From positions 1,922,001 to 1,986,000 of the forward strand of contig JAUTDP010000002.1 of NCBI GenBank assembly GCA_033439795.1: 64,000 nt of DNA, read 5' to 3'. The stretch's first letter is position 1. Each line of letters begins with the position of its first letter. A model generated the notes under the pieces. That model worked only from the letters and a program-made list of their open reading frames with translations. It ran no database searches and was not told where the DNA came from. The position numbers and the translations under genes are program-made. The DNA is from Sordaria brevicollis (taxonomy: Eukaryota > Ascomycota > Sordariomycetes > Sordariales > Sordariaceae). Positions 11,330 through 24,489 of the stretch are shown piece by piece.

Positions 11330-14300
11330 ATATAGTAAAACGTTTTTCGTCTTAATTTATACGAATAAATAGGGGTATTAATATCGGGGATTCTTTTTTA
11401 AAAAAGGAAGACTTTAAAGCTAATTACTTCCATTTTCGCTTAAACGAGGAAGGAATTCTTCGTTTTCGTTAATAAATAATAATCTTTATTATCCTCCGAA
11501 AGTTAAATTCTCTTCTACTTCTTCTTTTTTTAATTAATTATATACTATTTTATTATAATATTACTAAATTTCGGGTTAAAGTTAATAATTATAAATTTAT
11601 ACTACCGATTTAATTTGGCTATTATTATTATTAATTAATAATTATAATATAATATTTATTTTCTCTTTGTAGCGTTTTTTAATTATATTTTTCGATTAAA
11701 GGTTGAAGGTTTTAGTAATTATAACGGTTAAATAAATATGCCTATTATTAGGGGCGGTCTTATTATAATCGTTATAAGGTTTTCCGTTAGTATTTATTCT
11801 TCCGCTTATTTAATTTTAACGGTATTATTTTTTAATTTATTAATAAATAATCGACTTCTTATTCGTTTTATTTAAATATAATTAATTATTTAGGTTATTA
11901 TTTTTCGGACGAATTTGGCCTAATTTATACGGGCGAATTTCTTTTCGAAAGCCCTTACCTATTTATTAAAGTAGAAATTAAATAGCGGGTAAAAAATTTC
12001 CATTTTAAGGTTTTATACCGGCGTAGCTTTATATACCCCGGTAACGATTTTTAAATATTTAATTTAATATTTAATTAATCCGATTGTTATCCTTCGGGGT
12101 TTATTATATATTTTTATTAATTAATAAAAGGTTAAAATTCTATATATAATTATATTTCGAATATATTTAGTATAAATCTCCTTCGTACGAACGAAGGAAT
12201 AACCCTAAATCTTTATAATTAATTAGGTTAATATATTTATTTAAATCTTTATTTTCTTTTTAATAATTTCTATATAAATTCGATAATTAAATTTACGGTT
12301 TAATTAAACGTTTAGGAATTTTATTAATTCCGTTAATCGAAATATAATATCCCCGAATTAAAGAATTTCTATTTTTAATACCTTCGTCTACGTAAAATAT
12401 ATTAATTCCGTTTTATTCGCTTCGAATTTTATATTTCTTTCCTTTATTTATTCGGAGTAAATTTCTTATACCGTTTAAAATATTTTATAATTCTCTTCGG
12501 TAATTTTCGCTACGGCGATAATATTAATATTATTAGCGAAGCCGACCGTAATTATATTTTTAATTATAATTAATTTATAATATAATAGAATAATAAAAAG
12601 GATAAAAAGAATTAGGGAAAAGGGGGAATTTTAGGGTATTCCGGTTTTTATAATATAGGGAGCGGATATTTCGTCGTTGAAGAAAAAGGAACCTCTTCGT
12701 CTATTAACAAAATTCGCTACCTATTCGAAAATTTATCGTAAGAATTATATTTCCTATAGGGTATATAATAATTATTTATAATTAATTTTATTAAATACGC
12801 TTTTAAAATTAAAGAATATTAATAATATAATAGCTCCGAATTTCTAAATTATATATATAATATCCGTAATGATATAAATAGTAAATTCGGTCGAACGGTT
12901 TACTCAATTACTTATTTAGCCCTTTAATAAAAGGTTAAACTCTTTTACAATTTGGGTAAATTTTTTAGCGATAAGCGTTTCGAAGATTTTCCTAATATTA
13001 TTTAATAATAAAATTAGCCTTTATACGCCGGTTAACTTTTATTATACGGCGGTTTTTCCTAATTTTTTAAAAACGATTATTTTCGCGTTTTTAAACCGCT
13101 ATAGGAAGTGTTTAAAACGAAAATTCGTAGTTATAAAAACGGCTATAGCTTTTCGGAATAATTTTTTACAAATCTTTAAAAATCTATTCAAATATTAATC
13201 GACGCCTAGTATTTTATTCGGAATTATTTAAAATAAAACCTCCTAAATATCCTTTTTAATAATTAATTTATTAATAAATAATTAGTCGCTAGTATTTAAA
13301 GGAAGGATTTAATCGGGTAAATAGTCTATAGGGATATTTATTTTTAAGAAGAAATATTCGGCGAAAATATTCGCTTTATTGCTATAATTTTCGATTTTTT
13401 CTATTCCTTCGTATTATTTAAAAATTAGGAATTTAGGTAGGTCTATTAGTAAATAATTTTGGGTACGGGTTTATTTTTCGAGGGTTTAAAATTTATTTAA
13501 ATTCTTCGACGCTTTTTTAATACTTTTTCGCTATATTGCTTATTAAATTTTCGCGTTAATCCTTCTTTTCTTTATTAATACTTCTACAAATTTTATTTAA
13601 TTCGAAAATATTCTTTCCTTATATTATTTTTATTATTTCCGCTTTATATTTTTTATTATTATTTTATATTTTAATATTTATTATTTCGTTCTTTTCCTTC
13701 GATTTCTCTTCCGGTATAAGATGAATTCCTCTATTATATTTATAAATTTTCTATCGAATTTATCGAATATAAATTCTAATTCCTCCTTTGTATTAATCTT
13801 CGCCGGGACCGAAATCTATTATAACGCCGCTTTTTATACTTTTTCTATATTTATTAAATTTTAATTATAACCTTCTTTTATTTCCGCTTTCCTAATTTTT
13901 CTTTTAATATAGATTTAAATTTTTTAAGGATAATAGTCCGAGCCGGTTTATTCGTACCGTTATACCCTTTAATATTCGGTTTTAATTTTTAATATTATTT
14001 ATACGTAATCGATTATCCTATTTCTCTCTTCCCGTATTATATTATTTATACGGGTCGGTTCCTTTCTAAGGGTAATAAATTGTATACGCTATTATTATAT
14101 TTATATAAAGAGTCTTTCGGTTTTTAGGCTAATTTTATTCTCTAAATCCTAATTAGAATAATAGAGGTTAAAATCTCCGATGGCTACGATTTAATATTTT
14201 ACTAAGGGTTTTTCTTCGAAGAATTCGAAGAAGGGAGACCTTTATTTATATTCCGGTATTCTATACGTTTTAATAAAGGAATAAATCGAATAAATAATTA

Positions 14301-14590
14301 GTAATTCCTTTAAATTTTTAAACGTTATAGAGGCCTAATCTTTTCCAATGTAAAAATTTAAATCTTTAAAATTCTATTTCTTATTTATATAAATAACCGC
14401 CTTCCTTTTTTCTAAATAATCTACCTTAATATATTTATTACCCTATAGACGATAAATATCTTTATTTAAATTTTTACCCAATTCTTAAATCGCTATAATA
14501 TTGTAAATCTCCTCTTATTCGAGTAGCAATTTCCTTCTTTCGTACAATTTCCCTATATTTTAATAGAATATTTTTAATTAAATTATTAAT
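11330..14590 (-). pseudogene. LINE ORF2 (EEP endonuclease, RT, C-terminal zinc-like motif), copy D
   Basis: The N-terminus is at the right. The endonuclease occupies about 14590-13850 and the RT about 13420-12340. The catalytic site near 12525-12545 reads FANN. A GSPxxLILF-like motif B lies near 12600-12640, and FLNV near 12310. The C-terminal block near 11350-11395 corresponds to NIxTPICSCG in less damaged copies, a C-x-C-G...H arrangement typical of the region after the RT in Tad-like LINEs. I do not recognise an RNase H domain. Every domain is interrupted by stops. Confidence 0.75.
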
Positions 14591-14599
14591 TACTTTATA

Positions 14600-16310
14600 A
14601 AGGAATATTTTTTAATTTTGCGGGTAGAATAGGAATAGGAGTCTTTTCCTTTTAAGTAGCCGGTTTAGCGGTAGTAATTAAGCCGGCGCCGTTCTAAATA
14701 CCCGAATTTTAAAAATTTATAAACGCGTCTATTAAATTTTTAACCGTTAATTTTAATTTAATAAAAGGCCCGCTAATCTATTTATAAGTACGGCCTCTAT
14801 TTCCGCTTTTAAATTCCTTCTTACAAATAATAATAATATAAACGGTAAAAGGGGCGTTAAAGAAATCGATATTTTTATCGTCTTCTATTATTGCCGGCTC
14901 TAATATAATATTGCTTTTAGGGTCCTTCTAATATATAAATAAATATAGCCTTTCGGCGTATTCTATAGTAGCTTTTACGATAGTTTTTTTGAAAATAGGG
15001 TATACTTTTTTTTCGAAAGTATAATGCCTATATTTTCTATACAAAGCGTAAAAAATTAGCGATTTATTTTTATTAAACGGGTAATTCGTTTTTCTAAAAT
15101 AGTCCCTATTATATTTATCTTTATTATAACGTTTATAAACGTTAGCGTTATAGTAGAATTTCCCTAAATATTCTACGCTTTAATAAATAAAATATTATTA
15201 AATATTAACCGAAGAGGTGAACGGTTTATAAATATACGTACCGCCCTCCTAGAAGAGGAATTTTTTACGGAGAGTTTCGGCTACCTTTATAATTATAATT
15301 TTTATTATAAGGAGTCCCCTATTTTCGTTAATTCTCTTCTTTTACGGATATACTCTAATAATAGAAGTAGTCGGGTTCGTTTATTATATTTTATAAGTAA
15401 TATTTTCTATCCTTATATATTCGGCGATATTCGTTTAAAAGAACCTTTTAACGATTAACGTAATAATATTTAGAAATATAAACGCTTTTTTGTTAAAAAC
15501 CTTCTTAACCTAAATTTAATATTATTAATATTATTTACGTATAGCGTTATTAAATATAATTTTATAATTTCCGGTCGTAAATAATTTTATAATAGTTTAT
15601 ATAATATTAAGGGTACCAATCTTTAAATTACGAAATATCTTTTCGATTTAAATTTTAATTTCTTTATTCGTTTATTTCGAATATTAAATATTAATCGTAA
15701 TATTTCGAATAAAGAGGGTACGGTCGTAATTAACGGGGAATATTTTCGGAGGGGGGGTAATAATCGTAATATATTAAAAGATAGTCCTAATTTTAGGAAG
15801 AGCGTTCTTTATAATTCCGGCCTATATTTTCGGCGCTTTTTTAATATTCTTCTATAATTCCTATAAAATCGTCTTCTTTAAATTATTAAAATCCTTCTTA
15901 ATAATAATTTAATTATTATTAATTTTATTAACTTCGGAATACGTTACCTTATTTTTTTTCGCGAAAATTTTCGTATATTCGTTAAATAATTTACGAATTT
16001 AATTACAATCTTTAAACGAAACGGTATTATAATTCGAAGATTTATTCGCTTTAGCGATAAGTTTTTTTATAATTTCGTCGTCCTTTTACATTTTTTCCGA
16101 AGTTTTTATAGTACGCGTTATATTAAGGTCGTTATATATTGAAAATCCTACGAACGGGTTATAAATACTATTTTCGAATTTATAATTATTATTATTAATT
16201 GCTATCGGTAATAACGATATATCGTCGTCGCTATAATTATCGCGGGATATCGTAAAGGATATAAAAGACCCTCTTAAATCGATTCCTGTTATCGGTTTTC
16301 GTTTTAGAGC
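14600..16310 (-). pseudogene. LINE ORF1 (gag-like), copy D
   Basis: This is a decayed gag-like frame on the minus strand, starting next to the conserved 5' end of the element near 16310. The GIDLxGSFIS relic and acidic patch lie near 16200-16290. The homopolymer site is 7 G on this strand (15751-15757). The CCHC-like block lies near 15020-15160. The frame is broken by stops and frameshifts. Confidence 0.62.
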
Positions 16311-16365
16311 GCTCCTCGACTAGAAATCGGCGTTTCCGGTTCTAAAGCAGTTTTTTTTTTTCTTT

Positions 16366-16381
16366 TAATATTATTACTATA
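16366..16381. repeat. Target-site duplication of copy D, right
   Basis: This is the second copy of TAATATTATTACTATA. Copy C resumes here. Confidence 0.92.
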
Positions 16382-17575
16382 GTAAAAATTATTAAAGAGA
16401 ATTATAAAATACGTTAAATAATATAAGAAATTTACTCTAAATAGGTAGGAGAGAGAAGTATAAAATTCGAAATAAATAAAACGGAATTAATATATTTTAT
16501 ACGGACGAAAGTATTAAGAACGGAAATTCTCTAATTCGGGGATATTATATTTCGACCGATAGAATTAATAAAATTCCTAAGCGTTTAATTAAATTATAAA
16601 TTTAATTATCGAATTTATATAAAGGTTATTAAGAAGAAAATAAAGATTTAAACGAATATATTAATTCGGTTAGCTATAAAAATTTATGGTTACTCTTTCG
16701 TTTATACGAGGGAAATTTATATTAAATATATTCAAAACGTAATTATATATAAAGTTTTATTTTTTTATTAGTCGATAAAAGTATATAATAAACCCTAAGG
16801 GATAATAATTGGATTAGTTAAATACCAAATTAAATATTTAAAAATTGTTATTAAGGCGTATAAGGCTATATTAATACGGAACTTTAAAATAGAAACTTTT
16901 TGCCCGCTATTCGACTTCTATTTTAATAAATAGGTAAAGGTTTTTAAAAAGAGATTCGCCCGTACGGATTAGGTGAAATTCGTCTAAAGAATAATAGCCT
17001 AAATAGTTAATTATATTTAAATAAAACGAATAAAAGGTTAATTATTTATTAATAAATTAGAAAGCGGTACCGCTAAAATTAAATAAACGGAGGAATAGGT
17101 ACCGATAGAGAATTTTATAATAATTATAACGGGACCGCCCCCGGTAATAGGCATACCTATTTAACCGTTATAACCGTTAAAATTTTTAACCCTTAATTAA
17201 AAAGTATAATTAAAAAATATTATAAAGAGAGAATAAATATTACGCTATAATTATTAATTAATAATAATAATAATTAAATTAGGTCGGTAATATAAATTTA
17301 TAATTATTAATTTCGATCCGAAATTTAATAATACCGCGATAAAATAGTATATAATTAATTAGAAAAAGAAGAAGTAGAAGAGAACCTAACCTTCGGAAAA
17401 TAATAAAAATTATTATTTATTAACGAAAGCGAAGAATTCCTTCCTCGTTTAAGCGAGAATAAAAGTAATCGGCTTTAAAATTTTCCTTTTTTAAAGGAGA
17501 ATCCCCAATATTAATACCTTTATTTATTCGTATAAATTAGGACGAAAAACGTTCTACTATATTACGTTCGAATAT
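16382..17575 (+). pseudogene. LINE ORF2 remainder (RT thumb and C-terminal motif), copy C
   Basis: This is the RT after the catalytic motif, with KIIKENYKI at the start and IKFLSV near 16565. A basic linker follows, then a C-terminal block near 17500-17575 reading NINTFIYSYKLGRKTFYYITFEYF, which I interpret as a decayed C-x-C-G...H...C motif (Cys to Tyr by TGT to TAT). It is separated from its N-terminal part by copy D. Confidence 0.7.
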
Positions 17576-18039
17576 TTCCGAATAGTAAATACGTAATTTA
17601 TAATAATTAATTAACCGTAAATATAAAAATAATTTTAAATTTATTTAAATAATAGAATTAAAGCCGAAAGAATTTTATTATAAATATTTCGGTTAAGACG
17701 ATTAAATAAATACCGCTTAATAATTAAATTAAAAGAGGAATAGCGAAACGAATTCGTTCGCTATTCTTAATTTTTCTTTTCTTCTTTTTCTTTTACTTTT
17801 ATTCACTAATACGCTAGAACGAAAACGAAGGGAGGATTTCTATTTAATTAAAATTCTATTAAACCGTAAAGGCGACGATTTATTTAATTATTATTTTTTC
17901 TTATAATTAATTAAAGCTTTTAATATTTTATTATTATCGGCGAATAGATGGTTCTATTCGTCGAATTAACGAATATATTAACGTATAATATTAATTACAA
18001 ATTAACGCTAAACGAGCTAATTATTATTAATAGGAACGG

Positions 18040-18510
18040 GACTAATAAAACGAATAGCTAGCGAACTAATTTCTATTAAAGAATTACTATAAGAAGGTAT
18101 ACGAATACTATTACTATTTTAAAGAATTTTACCGTTACTATTACAAAATAAATTACTATTATTATTATAAAGCAAATTATTACTATTATTATAAGGGATA
18201 TTACCCGAAGGAATATAATTATTAATTAAATTATTTTTATTAAAAAAGAAGAATTCGTAATAACCTTTTTAAAAATAATCGTTAACCGATTATTTTCTAT
18301 AGCGAATAAATTATTTAAGGGTATTAATAAAATTATTATTAATAAAGCGAAGGCGAATCGCGCCGGTAAATTTTTTAACGACGATACGGAAGCGGATAAA
18401 ATAATCGCGGAATTTATTACTAATAGGGTTTTTAATAATAATTTTCTCTTAAAAAGTATTATAAAAATTATAAAAGCCGCAAAGCGTATTAATTATATAA
18501 TATAAGACTA
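18040..18510 (+). pseudogene. Conserved LINE ORF3 region, copy C
   Basis: This frame is open over about 90 codons. It reads EEFVITFLKIIVNRLFSIAN followed by a KLFKGINKIIINKAKANRAG block and an EADKIIAEF block, ending at a stop near 18505. Upstream, at 18115-18205, repeats of about 24 bp encode a Thr/Ile-Lys series. The function is unknown to me. It has far fewer stops than ORF1 and ORF2 of the same copy, although it is also poor in Trp and Gln codons, the ones RIP converts to stops. Confidence 0.52.
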
Positions 18511-19362
18511 TTAAAATATATTAAATAATTTAATTAAATTTATTTAAAAACGAATTAAAATAGAAAACGTTAATAATATAAAGGATAATAATTAATTCGG
18601 GTAATTAGGGATATAATAAATCGATTTAATAATTGCCTTTATATAAATATTATAATTTAAGACGGTTAAGAAGGCGAGAAGGGCTTTAATTAATTAGAAG
18701 GTATAAATAAAATATAAGGGAGTATAAATATAATTTCGGAAAAATTAATATAAGGATAGAACGTAGCGGAGGGAGAATTTACCCTTTCTTCGGTATATAA
18801 AAGAATTTATTATTAATAAAGAATTTAATAATATATTCGAAATTAATTTTAATATCGGTATTAATTATATTAAATATAAAGGTCGGCGAAGGAGGGCGAA
18901 GGGGAAATGAATTTTCGCCTTTATTTTCATTAGAAATTTCTATTATTTTATAAAACGTTTTAACGCGTTTTTAACGGAGAATAGCCATTTCGAATCGATT
19001 ATTATTATTATTAAAGGAAAGAAAAATTTAAAAAAGCCCGGGGGATAAAGGGTTTTTATATTTAGAGGAGGGAAATCTTCACGTTAATATAAATTATAAT
19101 AAAAATATAACCGTAATAGGGGGAAAAAAAAGGATAAAAAGAATAAAGGAAAATTTAACGGTTAAAAAGTTTAATAATAGTTAAAAGGGTAAATAAATAA
19201 AAAAATAGAAGGCGGAAAGTAATAATAAATAAGGGATAAAATAGCGGATTAAAAAGGTAGAACGGTTTAATATTCTAATATAATAATAAATAGAAAGGAT
19301 AAGACGGATATTAATCGCATTGGCGGTAAATATATACCGCGATTGTAGAATGCCGAAAAAGC

Positions 19363-19382
19363 GGCGCGGATAAGTCCGTACC
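19363..19382 (+). other. 3'-end hairpin of the LINE (copy C)
   Basis: This is GGCGCGGATAAGTCCGTACC. The right arm carries two transitions relative to the perfect hairpin in copy G (44011-44030). It is followed by the conserved CCGGGGTTTTTATCCGGGG core. Confidence 0.55.
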
Positions 19383-19507
19383 GGGAAATATAGCCGGGGT
19401 TTTTATCCGGGGCGCTTAACGCTTACGGTTTCATCCTACGGGGAATCGGAGATAGACCCTATGCCATATTAGCGCTATAGATTTAATTAAGGAATAAGAA
19501 TTTTATT

Positions 19508-19522
19508 TAATTATTATATACT
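19508..19522. repeat. Target-site duplication of copy C, right
   Basis: This is the second copy of TAATTATTATATACT, identical to 5510-5524. Confidence 0.9.
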
Positions 19523-20980
19523 TTATAGGAAATATAATTCCTATAATAAATTTTCGAATAGGTAGCGAATTTCGTTAATAGACGAAGAAGTTCCCTCTTC
19601 TTCGACGATAAAATATTTATTCCCTACGTTATAAAAGCCGGAATACCTTAAGGTTCCCCCCTCTCCCTAATTCTTTTTATTCTCTTTATTACCCTATTAT
19701 ATTGTAAATTAATTATAATTAAAAATATAATTACAATCGGCTTTACTAACGATATTAATATCGTCGTTATAATAAGGATTATTAAAGAAAATTGTAAAAT
19801 ACTTTAAATAATATAGGAAATTTATTCTGAATAGGTAAGGGAGAGAAATATAGAATTCGAAATAAATAAAACGGAATTAATATATTTTATACGGACGAAG
19901 GTACTAAGAATGGAGATTTTTTAATTTAAAGATATTATATTTCGACCGATGGAATCGATAAAATTCTTAAACGTTTAATTAAACCGTAAATTTAATTATC
20001 GAATCTACGCGGAGGTTATTAAGAAAAAAATAAAAATTTAAACGAATATATTAACCCGGTTAATTATAAAGATTTAGGGTTACTCCTTTATTCGTATAAA
20101 AGAGATTTATATTAAATATATTCGAAACGTAATTATATATAAAGCTTTAACCTTTTATTAATTAATAAAAATATATAATAAACCCCGAAGGATAATAATC
20201 GAATTAATTAAATATTAAATTAAATATTTAAAAATCGTCGTTAGGGTATATAAGGCTACGCCGGTATAGAATTTTAAAACGGAAACTTTTTATTTATTAT
20301 TCGACTTTTACTTTAATAAACGAATAAGGGTTTTCGAAGAGAAATTTACTTATATAAATTAAATTAAATTCGTCCGAAGAATAATAATTTAAGTAATTAA
20401 TTATATTTAAGTAAAACGAATAAAAGATCGATTATTTATTAATAAATTAGAAAACGGTACCGCTAAAATTAAATAAGCGGAGGAATAAATACTAACGGAA
20501 AACCTTATAGTAATTATAATAGAATTACCCCCGGCAACGGGCGTACCCGCTCAATTATTATAATTATTAGAACTTTTAGCCTTCGATCGAGAAGTATAGT
20601 TAAAGGACGCTACGAAGAAAAAATAAATATTATATTATAATTATTAATTAATAATAATAGTAACTAAATTAAATCGGCGGTATAAATTTACAATTATTAA
20701 CCTTAATCCGAAATTTAGTAATATTGTAATAAAATAATATATAATCGGTTAAAAAAAGAAAAAGCGGAAGAAAACCCAACTTTCGGAAAATAATAAAGAT
20801 TATTATTTATTAACGAAAATAAAGAATTCCCTCTTTATTTAAACGAAAATAGAAATAATCGGCCTTAAGGTTTTCTTTTTTTAAAAAAGAGTCCTTAATA
20901 TTAATACCCCTATTTATTCGTACGGATTAGGACGAAAAACGTTTTACTATATTATATTTAAAAATTTCCGGATAATAAAT
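19523..20980 (+). pseudogene. LINE ORF2 remainder (RT and C-terminal motif), copy B
   Basis: This is the RT from after motif A. FxNGRRxSLFF-like sequence lies near 19575, GSPLSLILF near 19655, and the catalytic site at about 19741-19752 reads FTND, so only one of the two aspartates has decayed. FLNV is near 19965. The zinc-like C-terminal block is near 20895-20975. It is broken by former Trp and Gln codons. Confidence 0.73.
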
Positions 20981-21439
20981 ACGTAATTCGTAATAATTAA
21001 TTAGCCGTAAATATAAGAATAATTCTAAATTTATTTAAACGATAGAATTAAGGCCGAAAGAATCCTATTATAAATACTTTAATGAGAACGATTAAATAAA
21101 TATCGTTTAATAATTGAATTAAAAAAAGAGTAGCGAAACGAATTCGCTCGCTATTTTTAATTTTTTTTTTCTTCCTTTTCTTTTACTTTTATTTATTAAT
21201 ATATTAGAACGAAAATGAGGGGAAGATTTTTATTTAATTGAGACTTTATTAAATTATAAAAATAATAATTTATTTAATTATTATTTCTTTTTATAATTAA
21301 TTAAAATTTTTAGTATTTTATCATTATTAGCGAATAAACGGTTCTATTCGTCGAATTGACGAATATATTAGTATATAGTATTAATTACGAATTGATATTA
21401 AGCGAATTAATTATTATTAATAGGAATAGGACCGGTAGG

Positions 21440-21895
21440 ACGAATAGTCGGCGAATTAATTTTTATTAAAGAATTATTATAGGAAAGTATATAAATATTA
21501 TTATTATTTTAAGGAATTCTATTGTTACTATTACGAAGTAAATTACCGCTATTATTATAGGGTAAATTATTATTATTATTATAGGGGATATTACCCGAAG
21601 GAATATAATTATTAATTAAATTATTTTTATTAAAAAAGAAGAGTTTGTAATAGCCTTTTTAAAAATAATTATTAACCGATTACTTTCTATAACGAATAAA
21701 TTGCTTAGGGGTATTAATAAAACCGTTATTAATAAAGCGAGGGCGAATCGCGCCGGTAAATTCTTTAGTAATAATATAGAGGCGGATAAAATAATCGTGG
21801 AATTCGCTATTAACCGGGTCTTTAATAATAACCTTCTCCTAAAAAGTATTACGGAAATTGTAGAAGCCGCGAAAGTATCGATTATATAATATAAA
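21440..21895 (+). pseudogene. Conserved LINE ORF3 region, copy B
   Basis: This is the same unrecognised frame as in copy C. An open stretch includes MLRGINKTVINKARANRAGK near 21701 and EADKIIVEFAINRVFNNN, ending at a TAA at 21887-21889. The MLR methionine aligns with LLK in sister copies and is unlikely to be the real start. Repeats of about 24 bp precede it at 21505-21595. Confidence 0.52.
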
Positions 21896-23569
21896 ATTGT
21901 TAAAATATATTAAATAATTTAATTAAATTTATTTAAAAACGAATTAAAGTAAAAAACGTTAACGATATAAAGGATAGTAATTTATTCGGTTAATTAGGGA
22001 TATAATAAATCGATTTAACGACGGCCTTTATATAAATATTATAATTTAGGACGGTTGAAAAAGTAAAAAGGGCTTTAATTAATTAAAGGGTATAAGTAAA
22101 ATATAGAGGAATACGGATATAATTTCGGAAAAATTAATATAAAGATAGAATATAACGGAGGGAAAATTTACCCTTTCTCTGGTATATAGAAGAATTTATT
22201 ATTAATAAAGAATTTAATAATATATTCGAAATTAATTTTAATATCGGTATTAACCGTATTAAATATAAGGGTTAATAAAGGAAAATAAGGGGGAAACGAG
22301 TTTTCGCCCTTATCCTCGTCGGAAATTTCTATTATTTTATAAAGCGTTTTAGCGCGTTTCTAACGGGGAATAGCTATTTCGAATTAATTATTATTATTAT
22401 TAAAAGAAGGAAAAGCTTAAAAAGGCCCGGGGGATAAAGGGTTTTTATATTTAAAGGAGGGAAGTCCTTATATTAATATAAACTATAATAGAAATGTAAT
22501 TATAATAAGGGGAGGAAGAGGATAAAAAAAATAAAAAAAAGTAAAATTCTTATTCCCTAATTAAATTTATAGCGCTAATATAATATGGGGTCTATCTCCG
22601 ATTCCCCGTAGGATGAAACCGTAGGCGTTAAATACCCCGGATAAAAACCCCGGCTATATTTCCCGGCGCGGATTTATTTACACCGCTTTTTCGGCGTTTT
22701 ATAATTACGGTATATATTTACCGCTAACGCGATTAATATCCATTTTATCCTTTTTATTTACCGTTATACTAAAATATTAAACCGTTTTATTTTTTTAATC
22801 CGCTATTCCGTCCCTTATTTATTACCGCTTTCCGCCTTTTATTCCCCTATTTATTTATTTTTTTAATTATTATTAAACCTCTTAACCGTTAAATTTTTTT
22901 TTATTTTTTTTATCTTTTTCTTCCCTTTATTATAATTACGTCTTTATTATAATTTATATTAACGTAAAGATTTCCTTCCCTTAAATATAAAAACCCTTTA
23001 TCCTCCGGGCTATTTTAAACTTTTTTTTCCTTTAATAATAATAATAATTAATTCGAAATAACTATTCCCCGTTAAAAATATATTAAAGCGTTCCGTAAAA
23101 TAATAGAAATTTCCGACGAAAATAAGGGCGAGAATTTATTTCCCCTTCGCCCTCCTTTGCCGACCTTTATATTTAATATAATTAATACCGATATTAAAAT
23201 TAACTTCGAACGTATTATTAAATTCCTTATTAATAATAAATTCTTCTATATATTAAAAAAAGGGTAAATCCTCCTTCCGTTATATTTTATTTTTATATTA
23301 ATTTTTCCAAAACTATATTTATATTCCTTTATATTTTGCCTATACCCTTTAATTAATTAAAGCCCTTTTCGCCTTCCTAACCGTTCCGGGTTATAATATT
23401 TATATAAAGGCCGTCGTTAAATTGATTTATTATATCCCTAATTACCCGAATAAATTACTATTTTTTATATCGTTAATATTTTTTATTTTAATTCGTTTTT
23501 AAATAAATTTAATCAAATTATTTAATATATTTTAACGGTTTTATATTATATAATTAATATATTTTATAA

Positions 23570-23940
23570 TTTTTACGATTTTTATAATATTTTTTAAAAG
23601 AAGGTTATTATTAAGGACCTAATTAATAGTAAATTTTGCGATTATTTTATTTACTTCCGTATTATTATTAAGGAATTTACCGGCGCGATTCGCTTTCGCT
23701 TTATTAACGACGGTTTTATTAATACCCTTAAATAATTTATTCGCTATAGAAAATAATCGGTTAATAATTATTTCTAAAAAGGCTATTACGAATTCCTCTT
23801 TTCTAATAAAGATAATTTAATCGGTAATTATATTCCTTTAAGTAATATCCTCTATAATAATAGTAATAATTTATTTTATAGTAGTAATAATAATTTGTTT
23901 CGTAGTAATAGCGGTAAAATTCCCTAAAATAGTAATAATA
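23570..23940 (-). pseudogene. Conserved LINE ORF3 region, copy E
   Basis: On the minus strand this reads EEFVIAFLEIIINRLFSIAN and a KLFKGINKTVVNKAKANRAG block, with one former-Trp stop about 30 codons further on. Repeats of about 24 bp lie at 23845-23935. It has the same position and frame as in the other copies. The product is unrecognised. Confidence 0.5.
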
Positions 23941-24489
23941 TTTATATATTTTCTTATAGTAGCTCTTTAATAGAAATTAATTCGCCGATTATTCGTCCTA
24001 TTAATCCCGTTCCTATTAATAATAATTAGTTTGTTTAATATTAATTTATAATTAATATTATACGGTAATATATACGTTAATTCGATAAATAGAATTATTT
24101 ATTCGCTAATAATAATAAAATATTAAAAGTTTTAGTTAATTATAAGAAAAAGTAATAATTAAATAAGTCGTCGCTTTCGTAACCCAATAAATTCTTAATT
24201 AAATAAAAATCCTCCCTCCGTTTTCGTTTTAGCGTATTAATAAATAATAGTAAAAGAAAAGGAAAAAAAGAAAATTAAAAATAGCGAGCGAATTTATTTC
24301 GCTACTCCTCTTTTAATTCGATTATTAAACGGTATTTATTTAGTCGTCCTAACCGAAATGTTTATAATAGGATTTTTTTAGCCTTAATTCTATTATTTAA
24401 ATAAATTTAAAATTATTTTTACATTTACGGCCAATCGGTTATTACGAATTATATATTTATTATTTAAAAATATTCGAATATAATATAAT

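Larger units (their letters stand above)
9389..16365 (-). mobile_element. LINE copy D, complete, minus strand
   Basis: This is a structurally complete 6.98-kb element, the innermost of the A>B>C>D nest. Its 3' end is at the left (AGTAAGATTCTTATTCCC) and its 5' end at the right (CTGCTTTAGAACC reversed near 16338-16350, followed by a T run that is poly-A on the element strand). A 16-bp TSD flanks it. All reading frames are decayed. Confidence 0.92.
16366..19507 (+). mobile_element. LINE copy C, 3' half
   Basis: This continues copy C after nested copy D: the RT remainder, the C-terminal ORF2 region, ORF3, the 3' UTR and the 3' end (GGAATAAGAATTTTA, decayed from GGAATAAGAATCTTACTTA). It is followed at once by the right TSD that returns to copy B. 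Confidence 0.9.
19508..22540 (+). mobile_element. LINE copy B, 3' half, 3' end missing
   Basis: Copy B resumes with the TSD at 19508 and runs through the RT, C-terminal motif and ORF3 into the 3' UTR. It stops in an A-rich stretch at 22540, roughly 600 bp short of the usual 3' end including the hairpin, where minus-strand copy E begins. No TSD of E is visible. Confidence 0.85.
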
